A DNA stretch of 56,776 nt from CAZSWR01 sp964610885 (lineage in GTDB: Bacteria; Bacteroidota; Ignavibacteria; Kapaibacteriales; UBA2268), in contig CAZSWR010000009.1 in NCBI GenBank assembly GCA_964610885.1, forward strand, positions 1 through 56,776, written 5' to 3'. The notes under the pieces were generated by a model. The model was not told where the DNA came from, searched no databases, and was given only the letters and a program-made list of their open reading frames with translations. The position numbers and the translations under genes are program-made. The number at the start of each line of letters is the position of its first letter. The stretch's first letter is position 1. Of this stretch, positions 34,920-45,800 are shown piece after piece.

Positions 34920-36440
34920 ATGCCAACTAATAATGAAAATATCGGAAACGAAGCTCAGGAACTCAAGATTAAAACGAACGACGATATATTCGTATCCGAG
35001 GACGATTCGGCATCGGTTCCGCAGCAATCCCCCCAGATCAATAAATACATAACACATCCCCCGCTGAAATACGGGAAAAAGCTGTATATCACAGAGTTTT
35101 TGGCTGAAAGGACGATTCAGTCAATTGCATTTTTGTCCATCGCCGCAATCCTTGCCATTTTCTACTTCGTGTTCCACGAGGCAATTTTCGCTTTCTCCCA
35201 ACCGGAACGTGCGCAATCAACGCCCGAAATGCAGCAGGAAGTATCGGCAACGGATAGCAGTTCATCAGGCACCTCGATAGAGGCCACGCCCAATTCCGGC
35301 GAATTGGAACCGGAAAGCTACGGCGACGACCTGACCCCCGAAACCTATGGCGAGGAGCCGCCCGCAAAAGCTGCCAGCCCGAAAGTGGCCACGAAGAATA
35401 AAAAATCCGAAATAAAACCAACGAAAAAGGCCAAACCCGCCGATGACGACCTCACGCCCGAAAGCTATGGCGACGACCTGACTCCCGAAACCTACGGAGA
35501 CGAAGACATCGAACCGATTCCGGCACTTGCGGCCGAACAAGCCACGGAAGCCGAGGTAGCCGGTTCGGCCACTGAAGATACGGCTATTCAAGGATCCGCG
35601 CCAGAGGTTCCGCAGGAAGCCGTCAATTCCGAAAGCAATGGCGAAAAAACTGTTACTATTCGGGACCTGCTCGCCCCGAACGATACTATTGAGGGCAAGG
35701 CAGAATACGTCTGGCAGCCCATCGGCGAACGCCCGAAATTCTCATTTATTCCTTTGTTCCTCGGCGCGCTGAAGGTTACGATGATCGGAATCGTAATCGC
35801 TGCGCCAATTGCCATTCTGGCTGCGATTTTCACGACGGCATTCGCCCCGCGTTGGATGCGCGAGATAATGAAGCCGGCAATTGAAATTCTGGCCGGATTC
35901 CCGTCGATCGTTATCGGTTTCTTCTGTTTGATAACGCTCGCAAGCGTCGTGCAGGGCATATTTGGCAACGATTTCCGACTAAACTCGTTCGTCGGCGGCT
36001 TGGGTATGTCCTTGGCCGTCATCCCAATCATTTTCACCGTTACCGAAGACGCGCTCTCGGCCGTGCCGAAGTACATGAAAGAGGCATCGCTGGCCCTTGG
36101 TGCGTCCCGCTGGCAGACAGCCTACCGGGTGATACTGCCCGCGGCAACGCCTGGCGTATTCGCAGCGATCATTCTCGGGTTCGGCCGTGCTTTCGGCGAA
36201 ACGATGATCGCGCTGATGGCCACCGGTAACGCAGCGCTCACGACGGTGAATATTTTCGATTCCGTCCGAACGATGGCCGCTACAATCGGCGCGGAAATGG
36301 CCGAAGTGCCCCACCAGAGCGTGCACTATGGCGTACTGTTCCTGATCGGCTCTTCGCTTTTCGTCGTAACGTTCGCGCTGAACGCCACGGCCGAATTCTA
36401 CATTCGCAAAAAACTTATGAAAAAATTCCAAGGCAAATAG
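34920..36440 (+). CDS. pstC: Phosphate ABC transporter permease PstC with a long acidic, repeat-containing insertion
   Basis: 506 residues; usual PstC is about 300. Residues 1-64 are a polar N-terminal extension; TM1 is about 65-92 (TIQSIAFLSIAAILAIFYFV). A low-complexity acidic segment of about 180 residues follows, containing two copies of PESYGDDLTPETYGDE (near 131 and 180) separated by a lysine-rich stretch. The permease core then runs from about 275 with the ABC-contact loop SLALGASRWQTAYRVILPAA. The insertion must lie in the extracytoplasmic loop after TM1 if topology is conserved. GAGGG precedes the ATG. Confidence 0.92.
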   Translation: MPTNNENIGNEAQELKIKTNDDIFVSEDDSASVPQQSPQINKYITHPPLKYGKKLYITEFLAERTIQSIAFLSIAAILAIFYFVFHEAIFAFSQPERAQSTPEMQQEVSATDSSSSGTSIEATPNSGELEPESYGDDLTPETYGEEPPAKAASPKVATKNKKSEIKPTKKAKPADDDLTPESYGDDLTPETYGDEDIEPIPALAAEQATEAEVAGSATEDTAIQGSAPEVPQEAVNSESNGEKTVTIRDLLAPNDTIEGKAEYVWQPIGERPKFSFIPLFLGALKVTMIGIVIAAPIAILAAIFTTAFAPRWMREIMKPAIEILAGFPSIVIGFFCLITLASVVQGIFGNDFRLNSFVGGLGMSLAVIPIIFTVTEDALSAVPKYMKEASLALGASRWQTAYRVILPAATPGVFAAIILGFGRAFGETMIALMATGNAALTTVNIFDSVRTMAATIGAEMAEVPHQSVHYGVLFLIGSSLFVVTFALNATAEFYIRKKLMKKFQGK

Positions 36441-36443
36441 GAA

Positions 36444-37733
36444 ATGATTGCAACTAATACAACTAAAGAAATAATACTAACGATTCTATATCTAATCGTT
36501 GCGCTGGCCTCTTCGTTCGCTATATTCTTGACGAACGGGATCGGGATGGCTTCGGTTGCAGTCATGCTGTACGCCTTCGGTGGCATTTTCCTTTGGGAAA
36601 AGCTTTCGCACCAACTGAAACGCGGCATCAGCGAAAACCTATTCTTCATACTGACGGCCGGAAGCGCGATTGCTATTATCATTTTCGTGCTCTATATGCT
36701 CATAAACATCTTCATGGTGGGCAAGGACAGCCTTTCGTGGGATTTCCTCTTTTCGGCGCCCAAGGAAGGCCTGACCGAAGGCGGAATCTTCCCGGCAATA
36801 GTCGGCACGGCCCTGTTGGTGATTATCATGTCGATAGTCGGCGTGCCAATCGGTACGATCACTGCCATCTACCTGACAGAATATGCAAAAGAGACCTCGA
36901 AAATCGCGCGATTCATCCGGTTTGCCGTCAGCACGCTCGCCGGAGTGCCAGCGATCGTATTCGGGCTTTTTGGTTTGGGATTCTTCATCGGGACCGTCGG
37001 CAAGACCTTAGACGTCTGGCAAACGAACGGGCACATGGACAAAATCGAAATAGTTCTCTCGGCCGAAGGTTCGCCGCTGCGATTGCCGGATGGCGCCACA
37101 GTCGGGCAGGTAAGGTCGTATTTGGAATCGCAATCGGCAGAGGATTTCGAAGAAGATATTTCAATCCTTAAATCGCTCGAAGAGATCAAGGGCGAAACGC
37201 AAACAGTGCAGAAATCGGAAACGCTGAGCTACATCAAGGAACGCCGCCGCCCGAATTGGGGCCAGCCCGCGCTGATTTGGGCTGCGCTGACGATGGCGCT
37301 GCTGACGCTTCCGGTTGTGATTGTTTCCGTCGAGGAGGCGATTCGCACCGTCCCCAAAGACCTTCGCGAGGCGTCGCTTGCGTTGGGCGCAACGAAGTTC
37401 GAGACAATTGTCCGAGTGGTGATTCCCGGTTCGATCACGGGCATACTGACCGGCGGCATACTGGCCGTCAGCCGTGGTGCGGGCGAGGTGGCGCCAATAC
37501 TCTTTACGGGCGCAGCGTACTTTCTGCCGGATCTTCCGAATTCGCTTTCGTCGCAATTCATGGAGCTGGGCTACCACATCTGGGTGCTGACCACGCAATC
37601 GCCCAACGTGGAACTGACCAAACCGCTGCAATACGCCACCACTCTCGTGTTGCTTCTACTGACCTTTGCACTGAACTTTTCGGCAATATTCCTCCGCGCC
37701 AAGGTGCGCGCCAAGTTAGCTAAGAATAATTAG
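36444..37733 (+). CDS. pstA: Phosphate ABC transporter permease PstA with an extra loop domain
   Basis: 429 residues; usual PstA is about 290. The permease core is normal, with the ABC-contact loop SLALGATKFETIVRVVIPGS and GAGEVAPILFTGAAYF. Between the helix ending in GLFGLGFFIG (about 182) and the next (ALIWAALTMALLTLPVVIV, from about 274) there are roughly 90 soluble residues (MDKIEIVLSAEGSPLRLPDG, then ESQSAEDFEEDISILKSLEE), where other PstA proteins have a short loop. It begins 3 bp after the pstC stop. Confidence 0.92.
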   Translation: MIATNTTKEIILTILYLIVALASSFAIFLTNGIGMASVAVMLYAFGGIFLWEKLSHQLKRGISENLFFILTAGSAIAIIIFVLYMLINIFMVGKDSLSWDFLFSAPKEGLTEGGIFPAIVGTALLVIIMSIVGVPIGTITAIYLTEYAKETSKIARFIRFAVSTLAGVPAIVFGLFGLGFFIGTVGKTLDVWQTNGHMDKIEIVLSAEGSPLRLPDGATVGQVRSYLESQSAEDFEEDISILKSLEEIKGETQTVQKSETLSYIKERRRPNWGQPALIWAALTMALLTLPVVIVSVEEAIRTVPKDLREASLALGATKFETIVRVVIPGSITGILTGGILAVSRGAGEVAPILFTGAAYFLPDLPNSLSSQFMELGYHIWVLTTQSPNVELTKPLQYATTLVLLLLTFALNFSAIFLRAKVRAKLAKNN

Positions 37734-37779
37734 TGCCGATATAAAAGTATATTTTGATCAATAATCACTTCGGAATAAA

Positions 37780-38538
37780 ATGAAAAACAGAAAAATCGGA
37801 GTCGAAAACCTCAATCTCTTCTACGGCACGAAGCAAGCCCTGAAGGATATTTCCTTGGATATTTACGAAAGGCAGGTTACGGCTTTCATCGGGCCTTCGG
37901 GCTGCGGGAAGTCCACATTCCTTCGGACGATTAACCGAATGAACGACCTGATCGACAACGTGCGTATCGACGGGCGGGTGGAAATCGACGACCTGAACAT
38001 TTACGACAAAAACATCGACGTCGTACAGCTGCGGAAGCGCATCGGTATGGTGTTCCAGAAGTCGAATCCGTTCCCGAAATCAATCTACGACAACGTGGCA
38101 TACGGGCCTCGGGTCAATGGCATATACGACAAACACAAGATTGACGAGATCGTGGAAAACAGCCTGCGGAAAGCAGCCATTTGGGACGAAATCAAGGACC
38201 GTCTGAAGGATTCGGCTCTCGGGCTTTCCGGCGGCCAGCAGCAGAGGCTTTGCATCGCGCGGTGCTTGGCCGTGAACCCGGATATAATATTAATGGACGA
38301 GCCGGCGAGCGCGCTCGACCCCATTTCGACGGCGAAAATCGAGGAATTAATTCTCGAATTGAAGCATAATTATACGATCGTCATCGTAACGCACAACATG
38401 CAACAGGCCGCCCGCGTGAGCGATTACACAGCTTTCTTCTATATCGGCGAGCTGATTGAATACAACAAGACACGCACTCTCTTCACCACGCCCGAAAAGC
38501 AACAAACCGAAGAATACGTTACGGGCAGATTTGGTTGA
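37780..38538 (+). CDS. pstB: Phosphate ABC transporter ATP-binding protein
   Basis: 252 residues, standard. Walker A is GPSGCGKST, the ABC signature LSGGQQQRLCIARCLA, and Walker B IILMDEPASALDP. The PstB-specific opening VENLNLFYGTKQALKDISLD and C-terminal EEYVTGRFG are present. It powers PstCA in the inner membrane. It lies 46 bp after pstA. Confidence 0.97.
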   Translation: MKNRKIGVENLNLFYGTKQALKDISLDIYERQVTAFIGPSGCGKSTFLRTINRMNDLIDNVRIDGRVEIDDLNIYDKNIDVVQLRKRIGMVFQKSNPFPKSIYDNVAYGPRVNGIYDKHKIDEIVENSLRKAAIWDEIKDRLKDSALGLSGGQQQRLCIARCLAVNPDIILMDEPASALDPISTAKIEELILELKHNYTIVIVTHNMQQAARVSDYTAFFYIGELIEYNKTRTLFTTPEKQQTEEYVTGRFG

Positions 38539-38572
38539 TTTGTATTTGTAAATGATAAAAAGGAAATAATAT

Positions 38573-39280
38573 ATGGCAGACCATGTCTTGAAAAACTTCG
38601 ACAATGAATTAGACAAATTGCGCCGTCGAATCGTGAAAATGGGGACACTCGTCCACGAACAAATGAAAAACATCGTTACAGCGCTTTCCACAGGCGAAAC
38701 CACCGCGCTGAAAGACGTCAAAGCAGCGGAGGACAAAATTGACCTGCTCGACATGAAGATCGACAAACAGTGCATGAAGATACTGGCGCTGCACCAGCCC
38801 GTCGCCTCGGATCTGCGTTTCGTCATGTCTGCGCTTTCGATGAACGACAACTTGGAGCTGATCGGCGATGCTGCAATGAGCGTTGCATACGTGCTCGAAA
38901 GGACTCCACTCGCGCCGCTTTCGATCAAGAAAACAAAGATCCTCTTTTTCGCGCAAATGCTCGAGAAAATGATTAATGAAACGATCCAATCGATCGTCGG
39001 GAACGATGCCGACATGGCCCGTATGATCGTCGAATACGACAGCCAAGTGATCGAAACAGTGAAAGAAAATTATTTCAAAACGGTCGGGATGATGGCCATC
39101 GACAATTCGTATATCGAGAGCGGCAGTTGCATTATCGACATAAACCGTAGTTTCGCAACGATTGCTTCGCTCGTCGTCAGCTTGGCGCAAAAGGTTGTTT
39201 TCGTTGTGGATGCTACAATGGTCAAACACAAGCTGGCCGACATCACAGACCAAGACATCGAAGCGGCCGACCAGGATTAG
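38573..39280 (+). CDS. phoU: Phosphate-signalling regulator PhoU
   Basis: 235 residues forming two three-helix PhoU repeats (DNELDKLRRRIVKMGTLVHE; DLRFVMSALSMNDNLELIGD). PhoU couples PstB transport status to the Pho kinase and dampens phosphate uptake. The metal-binding E/D-x-x-x-D pattern (AAEDKIDLLDMKID) is present. It is last in the pst operon, 34 bp after pstB. No phoR/phoB pair follows; instead two hybrid kinases converge on it, ending 14 bp away. Confidence 0.95.
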   Translation: MADHVLKNFDNELDKLRRRIVKMGTLVHEQMKNIVTALSTGETTALKDVKAAEDKIDLLDMKIDKQCMKILALHQPVASDLRFVMSALSMNDNLELIGDAAMSVAYVLERTPLAPLSIKKTKILFFAQMLEKMINETIQSIVGNDADMARMIVEYDSQVIETVKENYFKTVGMMAIDNSYIESGSCIIDINRSFATIASLVVSLAQKVVFVVDATMVKHKLADITDQDIEAADQD

Positions 39281-39294
39281 TAGCCTACCGTCTG

Positions 39295-40443
39295 CTATTC
39301 GGGCTTGCTAACGGGAAATTCGACGACGAACGCCGCGCCGTGGCCCAATTCGCTTTCGCAATAGATACGGCCCTTCATCTCCTCGACCAAGCGTTTGACG
39401 ATCGAAAGTCCCAAGCCGGTCGAGTTTTCCTCGTTGGTGGGCCGAGCGCTCAGTTTCGAGAACTTTTTGAAGAGTTTCGTTTTGTCTTCTTCGCTGATTC
39501 CGGGGCCTTCGTCCTTTACGGTGATTCTGACCATTCCGTCCCTTTCGATGAGTTCGGACGAGATCCAGATATTCAGTCCGAATGGTGAGAATTTGATAGC
39601 ATTTGAAATTAAATTATCCAATACTTGCTGCACTTTCCCAGCGTCCGCGTTGATATTGACGCCGGAGCAACCGCACGAGGTGTTCAGTTTTATGTCCTTT
39701 TTCTCGGAGGATGGAGCAAATTTGTTCACGACCATATTCAGCACGATATCCGGTTCAAAGTCCGACATATTGAGTACAAATCGGCCCTCTTCGATGGCGT
39801 TGATGTCGAGTAAATCAATGATTATTTGGAACATGAACTCGCTGGAAATGCGGATCTGCTGGGCGGAATCGACAATTTCCTCGGGGCTGAGGTCTGTGTT
39901 GAATTTTTCGATAAGCTCGGCCAAGCCCTTGATGGCGCTAAGCGGATTCTTCAGGTCGTGCGCAGCGATGCCGAGGAATTCATTTTTTTCCTTGTTGAGC
40001 CGCGCCAAGTTCTCGTTTTTTTCCTGAATCGCCAAGGCGTAGAATCGCAGATCCAAGTGGGTTTGGATTCGCATCAGCAGCTCTTCTTTCTTGAACGGCT
40101 TCGTGATATAGTCCACGCCCCCGGTTTTGAATCCGGTAACGATGTCTTCGGTTTCGGTTTTCGCCGTGAGGAAAATCACGGGAATGCTTTTCAGTAGCGC
40201 ATTTTCTTTGAGTTTCGCGCAAGTTTCGAAACCGGTCATGTCCGGCATCAACACGTCGAGCAGTATCAGGTCCGGGTTGATCTTTTCGGCCAGTTTGAGG
40301 GCTTGGAATCCGTTTTGGGCCATTGAAATCTCGTAGCCTTCCTCCATAAGCGTGGTTCCGAGCACCTGAAGGTTCTTCAATATATCATCGACGATCAAGA
40401 TTAGCGGTTTTTTGCCTTCGCCAAGAAATTCATTTGTGTACAT
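39295..40443 (-). CDS. Response-regulator / histidine-kinase fusion (REC-HisKA-HATPase)
   Basis: 382 residues from the ATG at 40443; an upstream TTG adds five codons. A receiver domain (ILIVDDI, phospho-acceptor D63 in LLDVLMPDM, ITKPFKKEEL) comes first, then a coiled linker, the H-box with H162 in AAHDLKNPLSAIKGL, and the ATP-binding domain (DNLISNAIKF, DEGPGISEEDKTK, STGLGLSIVKRL). It is cytosolic with no sensor domain, so it probably receives its signal through the receiver. It follows the larger hybrid kinase on the same strand by 135 bp and may act with it. Confidence 0.9.
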   Translation of the reverse strand: MYTNEFLGEGKKPLILIVDDILKNLQVLGTTLMEEGYEISMAQNGFQALKLAEKINPDLILLDVLMPDMTGFETCAKLKENALLKSIPVIFLTAKTETEDIVTGFKTGGVDYITKPFKKEELLMRIQTHLDLRFYALAIQEKNENLARLNKEKNEFLGIAAHDLKNPLSAIKGLAELIEKFNTDLSPEEIVDSAQQIRISSEFMFQIIIDLLDINAIEEGRFVLNMSDFEPDIVLNMVVNKFAPSSEKKDIKLNTSCGCSGVNINADAGKVQQVLDNLISNAIKFSPFGLNIWISSELIERDGMVRITVKDEGPGISEEDKTKLFKKFSKLSARPTNEENSTGLGLSIVKRLVEEMKGRIYCESELGHGAAFVVEFPVSKPE

Positions 40444-40578
40444 GTCTCTACCCGTCAAGGTGTTTTATTCGTTATTTATTGGCATTCCATTGCTAAGTTA
40501 TCTGCTTTCGTTGATCAATTGGACGCTATTCGTAAGAGGAACCTATTATTGCCACCGCGAACTGTTCCTTTATAGTTG

Positions 40579-42588
40579 CTATTTGCGCAAACTCACTATA
40601 TTTCCAATCAATTGCTCGAATTCGTCCAAAGAAACTATAATGTCGTTCAGCATCAGCCCGTCGCATTGCGAGGCGAGTTTGTTCCCAAATTTTTCGACAG
40701 AGCCGCTCGAGATTTCCTTGCCGAAAGCAGCAATCGAGACGGCCAATTCCTTGATTTGCCCGATCATCAGCGTTTCCTTCACGTCGTTGACCATTGGCCT
40801 GAATTCATTTTCCAACTTTTGGATTGCCGATTCGAGCATTCCATCGGGAATTGCGTCCATCGAGCCTTGGTCAGAGCGTTCGGCGTCGCCCGTTCGAGGC
40901 TCCTCGGTTTCAATCCTGTCGTACTCAAAGAAACGCATGAGTTCCTTAATCAGTGTTTCTTTTCTGATGGGTTTGCTGACGAAGCCATTGAAGCCGCTGT
41001 CCATGATTCGCTTCACGTCGCTCTTCATTGCCAGGGCGGTCAGCGCGACAATCGGCAGGCTCTCGTTTGATTCGTTTGCTTTGATCACGTTGAACGCTTC
41101 GAATCCGTCCATTTCGGGCATCTTCAGATCCATCAATATCAAATCGGGCGAATAAAGATCTGCCAGGTTGACAACTTCGGTGCCGTTTTTCGCAAAAATC
41201 AAATCCAAACTCGAATCGCTCAAGTATTCATTGATCAGGTTGCGATTGTTCTCGTTGTCGTCCGCCACGAGCAAACGCCCGCCACGGAAGCGAATGGCGT
41301 CATAGTTTTCATTGTCTTCGTTTTGCGAAATGGCGCCAACTTGCTCGGAGAATTTCACGTTATTGAAAGTGATTATGAACGAAGACCCCACGCCGACAGT
41401 GCTTTCGAGCCTGATCGATCCGTCCATCATTTCGATCAGACGCTTCGATATCGTCAGTCCAAGGCCCGTCCCGCCGTATGCCTTCACGCTCTGGCCTTTG
41501 TGTTGGCGGAATGCCTCGAAAACGACGTCTTTCTGGTCGTCGGCGATGCCGATGCCCGTATCGATAACGGAAATCTCCACATTGCCGGATTGGGTAGCTT
41601 CGTCGAAATCGGACTTGCGGATTCGCAATGTAATGCTGCCCTTTTCTGTGAACTTAACGGCGTTGCCGATCAGGTTCAGCAGCACTTGGCGTATGCGCGA
41701 TTCGTCGAGTATAATGAAATCGTGCATATCTTCGGAGTAATCAACAATAAAATCGAGGCCTTTTTCGCCGACTTTCAGCGCGAAGATCTGCTGAATCTCT
41801 GTTATTAATTGCCGCAGGTCCATCGTGTCGTATTCCAATTCGATGCGGCCGGCTTCGATTTTCGATAGGTCTAAAATGTCGTTGATCAGCGCCAGCAGGC
41901 TCTTACCGCTCGAAATAATTGCATCGGCGTATTGCAGGTTCTTTTCTTCGGAGAGTCTTTTCTTGAGCAACTCGCTGAATCCCAATATGGCGTTCATCGG
42001 GGTACGTATCTCGTGGCTCATGTTCGCAATGAACTCGCTCTTGAAATGGTTTGCGTCGTCGGCTGCCTCTTTGGCGCGAATCAGCTCGCGCTCGATGCGG
42101 TTCCGCTCTGCGATTTCCATGCGCAACTTGCCAAGCGAATTATTCTTGATCAGTATTGCCTCCTGAAGCACCGTGTTCGCCTTGGTAAGTTTCTTCAGCT
42201 TGACGAGCGTTTTGATTCGGGCGATCAATTCATCGCGCTTGAACGGCTTAGGCAGATAGTCGTTGCCACCGGCCTCGAAGCCCTTCACTAACTCGTCGGT
42301 TTCGCGCAGTGCCGTCAGGAACAGCACGGGCAGCTCGAATAGCGAATACTTTTTCCTGATGATTTGGCACACTTCGAATCCGTTCATTCGCGGCATCATC
42401 ACGTCCAAAAGCACTGTGTCGTAATCATTGCCTGATTCAATTTTTTCTATGGCTTCGTAGCCGTCCATTGCAAGGTCCACCTCGAAATTCTTTTCGGAGA
42501 TGTACCTTTCGATAAGTTTCAAAGTCGTCGAGCTGTCCTCTACTACTAAAACCCTGCCTTCGTTGCTTGCTGCGCTGTTCTGTATCAA
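40579..42588 (-). CDS. Hybrid histidine kinase REC-HisKA-HATPase-REC with degenerate C-terminal Hpt-like tail
   Basis: 669 residues with a TTG start that has GAGGAAA five to ten bases upstream. REC1 carries D62 (LLDVMMPRM), the kinase has H192 in NMSHEIRTPMNAILGF and ATP-binding boxes LIGNAVKFTEKG, DTGIGIADDQ, GTGLGLTISKRL, and REC2 carries D487 (LMDLKMPEMDG). A helical C-terminal region (about 590-669) resembles an Hpt bundle, but I see no phospho-accepting His. No membrane segment, so a cytosolic relay. It is divergent from mfd. The partner regulator is unknown. Confidence 0.9.
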   Translation of the reverse strand: MIQNSAASNEGRVLVVEDSSTTLKLIERYISEKNFEVDLAMDGYEAIEKIESGNDYDTVLLDVMMPRMNGFEVCQIIRKKYSLFELPVLFLTALRETDELVKGFEAGGNDYLPKPFKRDELIARIKTLVKLKKLTKANTVLQEAILIKNNSLGKLRMEIAERNRIERELIRAKEAADDANHFKSEFIANMSHEIRTPMNAILGFSELLKKRLSEEKNLQYADAIISSGKSLLALINDILDLSKIEAGRIELEYDTMDLRQLITEIQQIFALKVGEKGLDFIVDYSEDMHDFIILDESRIRQVLLNLIGNAVKFTEKGSITLRIRKSDFDEATQSGNVEISVIDTGIGIADDQKDVVFEAFRQHKGQSVKAYGGTGLGLTISKRLIEMMDGSIRLESTVGVGSSFIITFNNVKFSEQVGAISQNEDNENYDAIRFRGGRLLVADDNENNRNLINEYLSDSSLDLIFAKNGTEVVNLADLYSPDLILMDLKMPEMDGFEAFNVIKANESNESLPIVALTALAMKSDVKRIMDSGFNGFVSKPIRKETLIKELMRFFEYDRIETEEPRTGDAERSDQGSMDAIPDGMLESAIQKLENEFRPMVNDVKETLMIGQIKELAVSIAAFGKEISSGSVEKFGNKLASQCDGLMLNDIIVSLDEFEQLIGNIVSLRK

Positions 42589-42820
42589 ATTTTCCTCATT
42601 AATTCATTTTATTATGAATTATTTTTCATTAATTTACTAATTACTTTTCAAAAATGCAAGAAGAATCGAAAAAATACTGTATTGATTTATGCTGGTCGTT
42701 GGGGACGGCGCCCCGTGTCTCAACAGTATCCAACCCATAATAAATGAAGCACGACAGCGCTTTTTATTATAGTAATTATACGTTTTATTTAAGAGAATTC
42801 ATAGGAAATTTCGTAATTTT

Positions 42821-45800
42821 GTGATTATTAGAACGCTTACGGGCACCGAAGTGAAAAAGAAATATACATATAAAGATTTAATTAAAGAAATACGCAGCCT
42901 CCGATATTTCAAGGAGTTGCAGTCGCTTGTGCAATCGGGCGCGCCCCAGCTCAACGTGCGCCATCTCCACGGCTCGTTGAAAGCCTTCACAGTCGCTGCC
43001 CTTTGGGAAGAGCAGCACCGCCCGGCCATCGTTATTGTACCGGACCGGAAAGCCGCCGAGGACATGTATTTCGACCTTTCATTGTCGATCGACAAAGAAC
43101 ACCTGGCCCTGCTGGCCGAGCCGGAAAAGACTCTGCACACTTCGGCAGAAATCCTTACAGAGCCGCTCGTGTGGCTGGCCGACGGGCTGTCGCGCATGCA
43201 GACGCACCCGAACACGATCGCCATCGCCGTTCCCGAAATCTTTACAATGATCATCCCTCGGCCCGAATCGATTAATTCATCCAGAATTGAAATTTCCAAA
43301 GGGCAAACGCTCAACCGGGACGAACTCGTGATGTCGCTGTCCATCAACGGATTCGAACGCCGAGACTACGTTTCGATGCAGGGCGACATCGCAGTCCGAG
43401 GCGGAATTGTCGATATTTTCCCCGTCGGTTGGGAGAATCCTCTGCGAATCGAGTTCTGGGGAGACGAAGTGGAGGCTCTCAGGTGCTTCGACACTCTGAG
43501 CCAGCGCTCGATCAGCGAGCACAAATCCGTCGAGTTTATATCGAATATCTTCAACGAAATTAACGACACAGACCACGCCGCTCTGCTCGACTACGTGCAC
43601 CCAGACTCCATCGTCATCATCGACGAGCCGGACGTGCTGGAGCAAAAGGAGCAATTGCCGAGCGTTTCGAATCGGTTCAAGACGATATATTTCAATAAAT
43701 TGGGAAATGCCGACGTCCAAGTGCGGAGCAATCCGCAACCGCAAATCAAATCTTCGATCAAGAGCCTGAGCGAGTTAATCGATAATTATTTCAACCAGCA
43801 CGGGCGAATCTTCCTCACGGCCGAGGGCGCCATCCACCTGAACAGATTCCGGGACATGGTCGAGAATTCCGGCACGATCGAATCGGAGTTCCGCACTGGC
43901 GAATCGCCCGCGCCCGCCATCGCGAAAGAAATCACAGCCAGCATCGAATGGTTGGACAATTCACCATCGGCCGGATGGGAACTGGCCGACAGCGGGCTGG
44001 CGCTTTTCACGGAGCATCAGGTGTTTTCGCGGCTCAGGACGCGCACCGAAAGGCCCTCGCGAGCCAAATCCGGCAGCTTCACGATCAAAGAGCTTAAGCA
44101 ACTCAATATCGGCGATTTCGTGGTCCACGACGACAAAGGCATCGGCCGATTCGAAGGCTTCAAATCCATCACGATGGGCGGCACCGCAAACGATTGCGTC
44201 AGGCTTGCCTTCGCGGACGGCGACGTGCTCTACGTGCAGATAAACTTCATACACAAACTGCAAAAGTATTCCTCCCAAGACGGAAACGTGCCGAAGCTGA
44301 CCAAACTCGGTTCCGGCGAATGGGCCAGGAAGAAAGCCAAGACCAAAAAGAAGCTCAAAGACATCGCCCGCGACCTTATCAAACTCTACGCCCAAAGGAA
44401 GGCTCAGACCGGTTTCGCGTTCCATCCCGACACAGTGTGGCAGAAGGAATTCGAGGCTTCGTTCATCTACGAAGACACTCCCGACCAAGCAACCACAACC
44501 GAAGAGGTCAAACGCGACATGGAATCCCGCACGCCAATGGACCGCTTGGTCTGTGGCGACGTCGGCTTCGGCAAAACTGAAATCGCCATTCGCGCAGCGT
44601 TCAAGGCAGTCCAATCCGGCAAGCAAGTGGCCGTGCTCGTCCCGACGACTGTACTGGCCCAGCAGCACTACCTTTCGTTCAACGACCGCTTGGAAAACTA
44701 TCCCGTGAAGGTGGCGCCGCTCTCGAGGTTCGTCGGCACCGCGACGCAGAAGGAAACACTTGAAAAACTGTCCACCGGGCGAATCGATATTCTGATCGGG
44801 ACGCACAGATTGCTCAGCAAAGACGTCCGATTCAAAGACCTCGGGCTGCTAATCATCGACGAAGAACACCGTTTCGGAGTTGGCTCGAAAGAAAAGCTAC
44901 GCCAGCTGAAGACCACAATCGACACGCTTACGCTGACGGCCACCCCGATCCCGAGGACTCTGAACTTTTCGCTCATGGGGGCGCGAGACCTCTCCGTCAT
45001 CGAAACGCCACCCCGAAACAGGCTGCCTATCGATACAGAGATCATGGAGTGGAACAATAAAGAAATCACGAAAGCAATGAGCCGCGAAATCGAACGCGCC
45101 GGCCAGATCTACTTCGTTACGGACAAGGTGGGCGACATCGATAAAATCACACGCGACCTGCAAATGCTGATGCCAACGCTACGGTTCGGAATTGCCCACG
45201 GGCAGATGAGCCCGAAAGAATTGGAAAAAGTGATGGAGAGATTCGTCTCGAAGAAATTGGACGTGCTCGTGGCCACCAAGATTGTCGAGTCGGGGCTTGA
45301 CATACCGAACGCAAACACTATCATCATCAACCGCGCCCAGAATTTCGGCCTTGCCGAGCTGTACCAATTGCGTGGGCGGGTGGGCCGCAGCAACCGGCAG
45401 GCGTACTGCTACTTGCTAATTCCTCCTGTGAAAACCATTTCGACAAACACGTTGCGCCGATTGCAGGCCATCGAAGAATTCACCGACCTCGGCAGCGGAT
45501 TCCAGCTCGCAATGCGCGATTTGGAGATTCGCGGAGCCGGAAACCTGCTCGGAGCCGAGCAAAGCGGTATGATTATCGAAATGGGCTTCGAACTGTTCAA
45601 CAAAATCCTCGACGAAGCCGTTTCCGAGCTGCGCGAAGAGGAATTCGCCGAACTTTTCGAGGGCAAAATGGAACGCAAGCCCAGAATGTTCAAAAACGAA
45701 GACCTGCTTATCGACCTCGTCGATACCGAAGCATTCATTCCGCCCGAATACATCCAGAGCGATACGGACAGATTCTATTTCTACAAGAAAATGTACAACA

